From assembly GCA_900323505.1 (NCBI GenBank), contig OOIN01000001.1, forward strand, positions 620,001 to 684,000: 64,000 bases of DNA, written 5' to 3'. The stretch comes from Ustilago trichophora. Its lineage: Eukaryota; Basidiomycota; Ustilaginomycetes; Ustilaginales; Ustilaginaceae. A program made the position numbers and the translations under genes. The stretch's first letter is position 1, and each line of letters opens with the position of its first letter. Below are positions 61,783 through 64,000 of the stretch, piece by piece. The notes below the pieces were generated by a model. That model had not been told where the DNA came from. It saw only the letters and a program-made list of their open reading frames with translations, and searched no databases.

Positions 61783-63102
61783 ATGAAGCGCAAGGTAAGC
61801 ACCACCTCCAGCACACTCTACTCGCATCTGCATCTCCCATCTTACTGAACAACTAACCATCTCTTCGCTACCTGCCTCCCCACTCCGCAGGTGTTGTTGA
61901 TGGGTCAATCAGGATGTGGCAAAACCTCGATGCGATCCCTCATCTTTTCCTCCTATCGAGCCGCTGACACCCGTCGTCTCGGTTCCACCCTCGACGTCGA
62001 GCACTCCCACGTCCGCTTTCTCGGCAACCTCGTTCTCAACCTCTGGGATTGTGGTGGACAACAATCCTACATGGACTCTTATCTCGACAAGCAGCGTAGT
62101 CAGGTATTCTCCACCGTCGGCGTCCTCATCTACGTCTTTGACCTCGTTGGAGCCGAAGGAGGCGAAGAAGGTCAGACCGAATGGGAGCGAGATTTGCGCT
62201 ATTACAAGGACTGCATCTCCGCTCTCTACCAGTATTCTCCCGATGCACAGGTGTTTTGCTTACTTCACAAGATGGATCTGGTGGACAAGTCGAGGAGAGC
62301 TGCAGTTTACTCGAGTAGGGTCAAGGAGCTTCGTCGTAAAAGTGCCGAAGTGGCCCAAGCAGCCGCTTCTTCGCGTGGGGCAGAAGGGAAACATGGTTTC
62401 AGAGTACACGCCTTCGCTACAAGCATCTGGGACGAAAGCCTCTATCGTGCTTGGAGCCGTATCGTCCAGACTCAAATCCCCGCCCTCTCGGTTCTCGAAA
62501 GACATCTCAAACAATTGGCAGACACTTGTTCAGCCAACGAAGTGGTAGTTTTTGAAAGAAATACCTTCTTAGTCATTACCAAAGCTACCAGTACCACCAA
62601 TACCACCACCTCTAACAACAGCGGTCTTGGTAGCTCATCATCTCAAAGCGTCGGATACACCTACGAAGAAGAAGAGGAAGGAATGGAAGGTTTCCGAGAC
62701 ACTCAAGGTCGACTTTCCTCTTCCAACCTTTTACCTCTTGGATCTGGATTCATCACTTGCACTTCTTCTCTCGATCCAAATCCAACCTTTTCTCATCCTC
62801 AACACGTATCTACATCCACCACGACAATGTTGGATCCAGAAAGGTTCGAAAAAGTCTCGGAACTCATCAAGAACTTCAAACTATCCTGTCAGAAACTTCC
62901 CGCCAAAACTTCACAGTGCGAGTTTCAAGCGGTAGAATTGAAGGCTCCCAACTTCACCGCTTACATCGACAGCTTGACAAGCAACACCTACATCATGATC
63001 CTCCTCACCGATCCTTCCATCCAAATGGCTAGCGTCAAACTCAACGTCCAACTAGCCAGAGACCACTTTGAAAGGTTACAGGCTATCAATCTTCGTTCTT
63101 AG
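61783..63102 (+). CDS. GTR1: Rag-family GTPase GTR1 (RagA/B type)
   Basis: Exon 1 codes only MKRK (61783-61794). A 96-bp intron, 61795-61890 (GTAAGC to CTCCGCAG), precedes exon 2, 61891-63102. The product is 407 residues. P-loop GQSGCGKTS is at 9-17, DCGGQ in switch II at 57-61, and an HKMD guanine-specificity motif near 140. The C-terminal roadblock-like half follows, interrupted by a Ser/Thr/Asn and Glu-rich insertion (about 235-285) absent from yeast Gtr1. With its partner Gtr2 (not in the window), this GTPase sits on the vacuole and activates TORC1 in response to amino acids. The tiny first exon is easily missed. Confidence 0.93.
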
Positions 63103-63247
63103 AATTCAAACTTGGGAGATTATCTGAACGTAGTAGCAATTACCCAATGTCCTGATTTTTTGTCAGATCTTTTCTCATGGATATGTTGGATGAGGAAGGT
63201 AAGGATTGCGATGTGCATTAGGGTATGACGTGGAGAGAGTGGGCGAT

Positions 63248-64000
63248 TTAAGATTCGCGCTTGAGAATTTGGATCTTTGTCGATTGCGAAGGGGTAGAGT
63301 TGTTGGTTTTGTCCTTTGGTGGAGCTTTACGTCGAGGTGGTCTAGGCTTGGGTTTGGTTTGGCCTTTACCGGTTGGATCGGGTGGCTGAGCCGCAGGTTC
63401 AGCGTTCTTATTCGCCGATGCTTTGGGAGGTGGTAATTGCTGCTGCTGTTGTTTGGCCTGTTTCTTGGCGGTATTGCCTTCTGATTTCTCCCCAGCGTTC
63501 GGGTTGTCTGTGGGTTTCTCCTTGCCCTTCCTCTTCTTCTTTTCGCGCTTGGCCGCTTTTGCAGCCGCTTCCTCCTCAGCAGTGACGACCTGGCCCTTGT
63601 CCTTCGCCTTATCCTTGTTGCTCTTCTTGGATTTCACCTTCCCCTCCACCCCCACCCCCACCATGGGAGTCGCATTCGAACCCGACCCCTTGACGAGACC
63701 CTTGGCAGCAGCTCTAGCAGCAGCCTTTTCAGCCTTCTTGGCCTTCTTGGCCGCAGCAGCCGATCCCAACTTGGCCATCTTGAGCGCTCGCAGATGCTCC
63801 AACAACGGCGTCGATTTGCCCTTCTCTGCAGCCTCGATCCTAGCCCTCTCCTTGTGCTCTGGATCCCACAGGGAAGCTAAAACATCCCGTTCAGACTTGA
63901 CTTCATCAACTGGCTTGTTCAGCCGCTCTACGAATGCCATGTAGTCGGCATCCTTTTCGATGGTCCCCTGTTTCGGATCCGGCTTGGTCCTGCGTCCTCG
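63248..64000 (-). CDS. UPF3: C-terminal part of nonsense-mediated decay factor UPF3 (runs off right edge)
   Basis: The minus-strand frame is open from the right edge to the stop at 63248: 250 residues of the C-terminus. The first visible residues, KQGTIEKDADYMAFVERLN, match the end of the Smg-4/UPF3 RNP-like domain (GTI-x(5)-Y-x-x-F in other species). Then comes STPLLEHLRALK, the conserved helix that follows that domain. The rest is Lys/Ala/Glu-rich, highly basic and low-complexity, with KKAKKAEKAA and a Gln run. UPF3 links exon or ribosome complexes to UPF2 in mRNA decay. The N-terminal RNP domain lies outside the window. An internal Met at 63940 is not the start, because the frame continues without a stop. 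Confidence 0.85.
   Translation of the reverse strand, partial: RGRRTKPDPKQGTIEKDADYMAFVERLNKPVDEVKSERDVLASLWDPEHKERARIEAAEKGKSTPLLEHLRALKMAKLGSAAAAKKAKKAEKAAARAAAKGLVKGSGSNATPMVGVGVEGKVKSKKSNKDKAKDKGQVVTAEEEAAAKAAKREKKKRKGKEKPTDNPNAGEKSEGNTAKKQAKQQQQQLPPPKASANKNAEPAAQPPDPTGKGQTKPKPRPPRRKAPPKDKTNNSTPSQSTKIQILKRES

Overview
The window looks like nuclear DNA of a smut fungus (Basidiomycota, Ustilaginomycotina, probably Ustilaginaceae). Genes have none or one short GT-AG intron (83-225 bp), codons are mostly C/G-ending, intergenic spacers are long, and the proteins are fungal or basidiomycete in type. The taxon is inferred from gene style and was not looked up. I support 22 protein-coding genes; two run off the window edges. 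No tRNA, rRNA, CRISPR array or intact transposon was found.

Layout. 0-6 kb: the N-terminal part of an unknown paired-CxxC protein (-), GPI1/PIG-Q of the GPI-anchor pathway (-), and a 70-residue repeat protein with a good TATA box (+). 7-18.4 kb: methylmalonate-semialdehyde dehydrogenase (+), glutamate 5-kinase (-), RFC2 clamp-loader subunit (-), CAF-1 large subunit (+), and the polyadenylation factor PFS2 (-), which has an unresolved frame break. 18.9-28 kb: SLC41-type Mg2+ transporter (-), tiny two-exon TMA7 (-), a four-TM membrane protein (-), and an MFS carrier (-). 29.5-36.5 kb: a secreted six-hairpin-glycosidase-like protein (+), aquaporin (+), and an FMN-binding PAI2-type protein (+). 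36.7-45.2 kb: an ELL-like elongation factor (-), SGF29 of SAGA (+), and a CCC2-type copper ATPase (-). 45.2-56.3 kb is gene-poor, rich in simple repeats, and holds one disordered protein gene. 56.3-64 kb: another disordered protein (+), flavin monooxygenase (-), formyltetrahydrofolate deformylase (-), Rag GTPase GTR1 (+), and the C-terminal part of UPF3 (-).

Related genes share some divergent promoters. RFC2 and CAF-1 p150 (PCNA loading and PCNA-coupled chromatin assembly) are head to head, as are ELL and SGF29 (Pol II transcription) and the MFS carrier and secreted glycosidase. These functional links are inferred.

The most notable unexplained signals are: a self-complementary TACAGTAC/GTACTGTA motif at more than 15 places, nearly all outside coding sequence; coding-like blocks upstream of and overlapping GPI1 that do not assemble into a gene; the PFS2 frame break; and a TATA-containing tandem repeat upstream of the small repeat protein. 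I did not find a clearly new multi-gene system.
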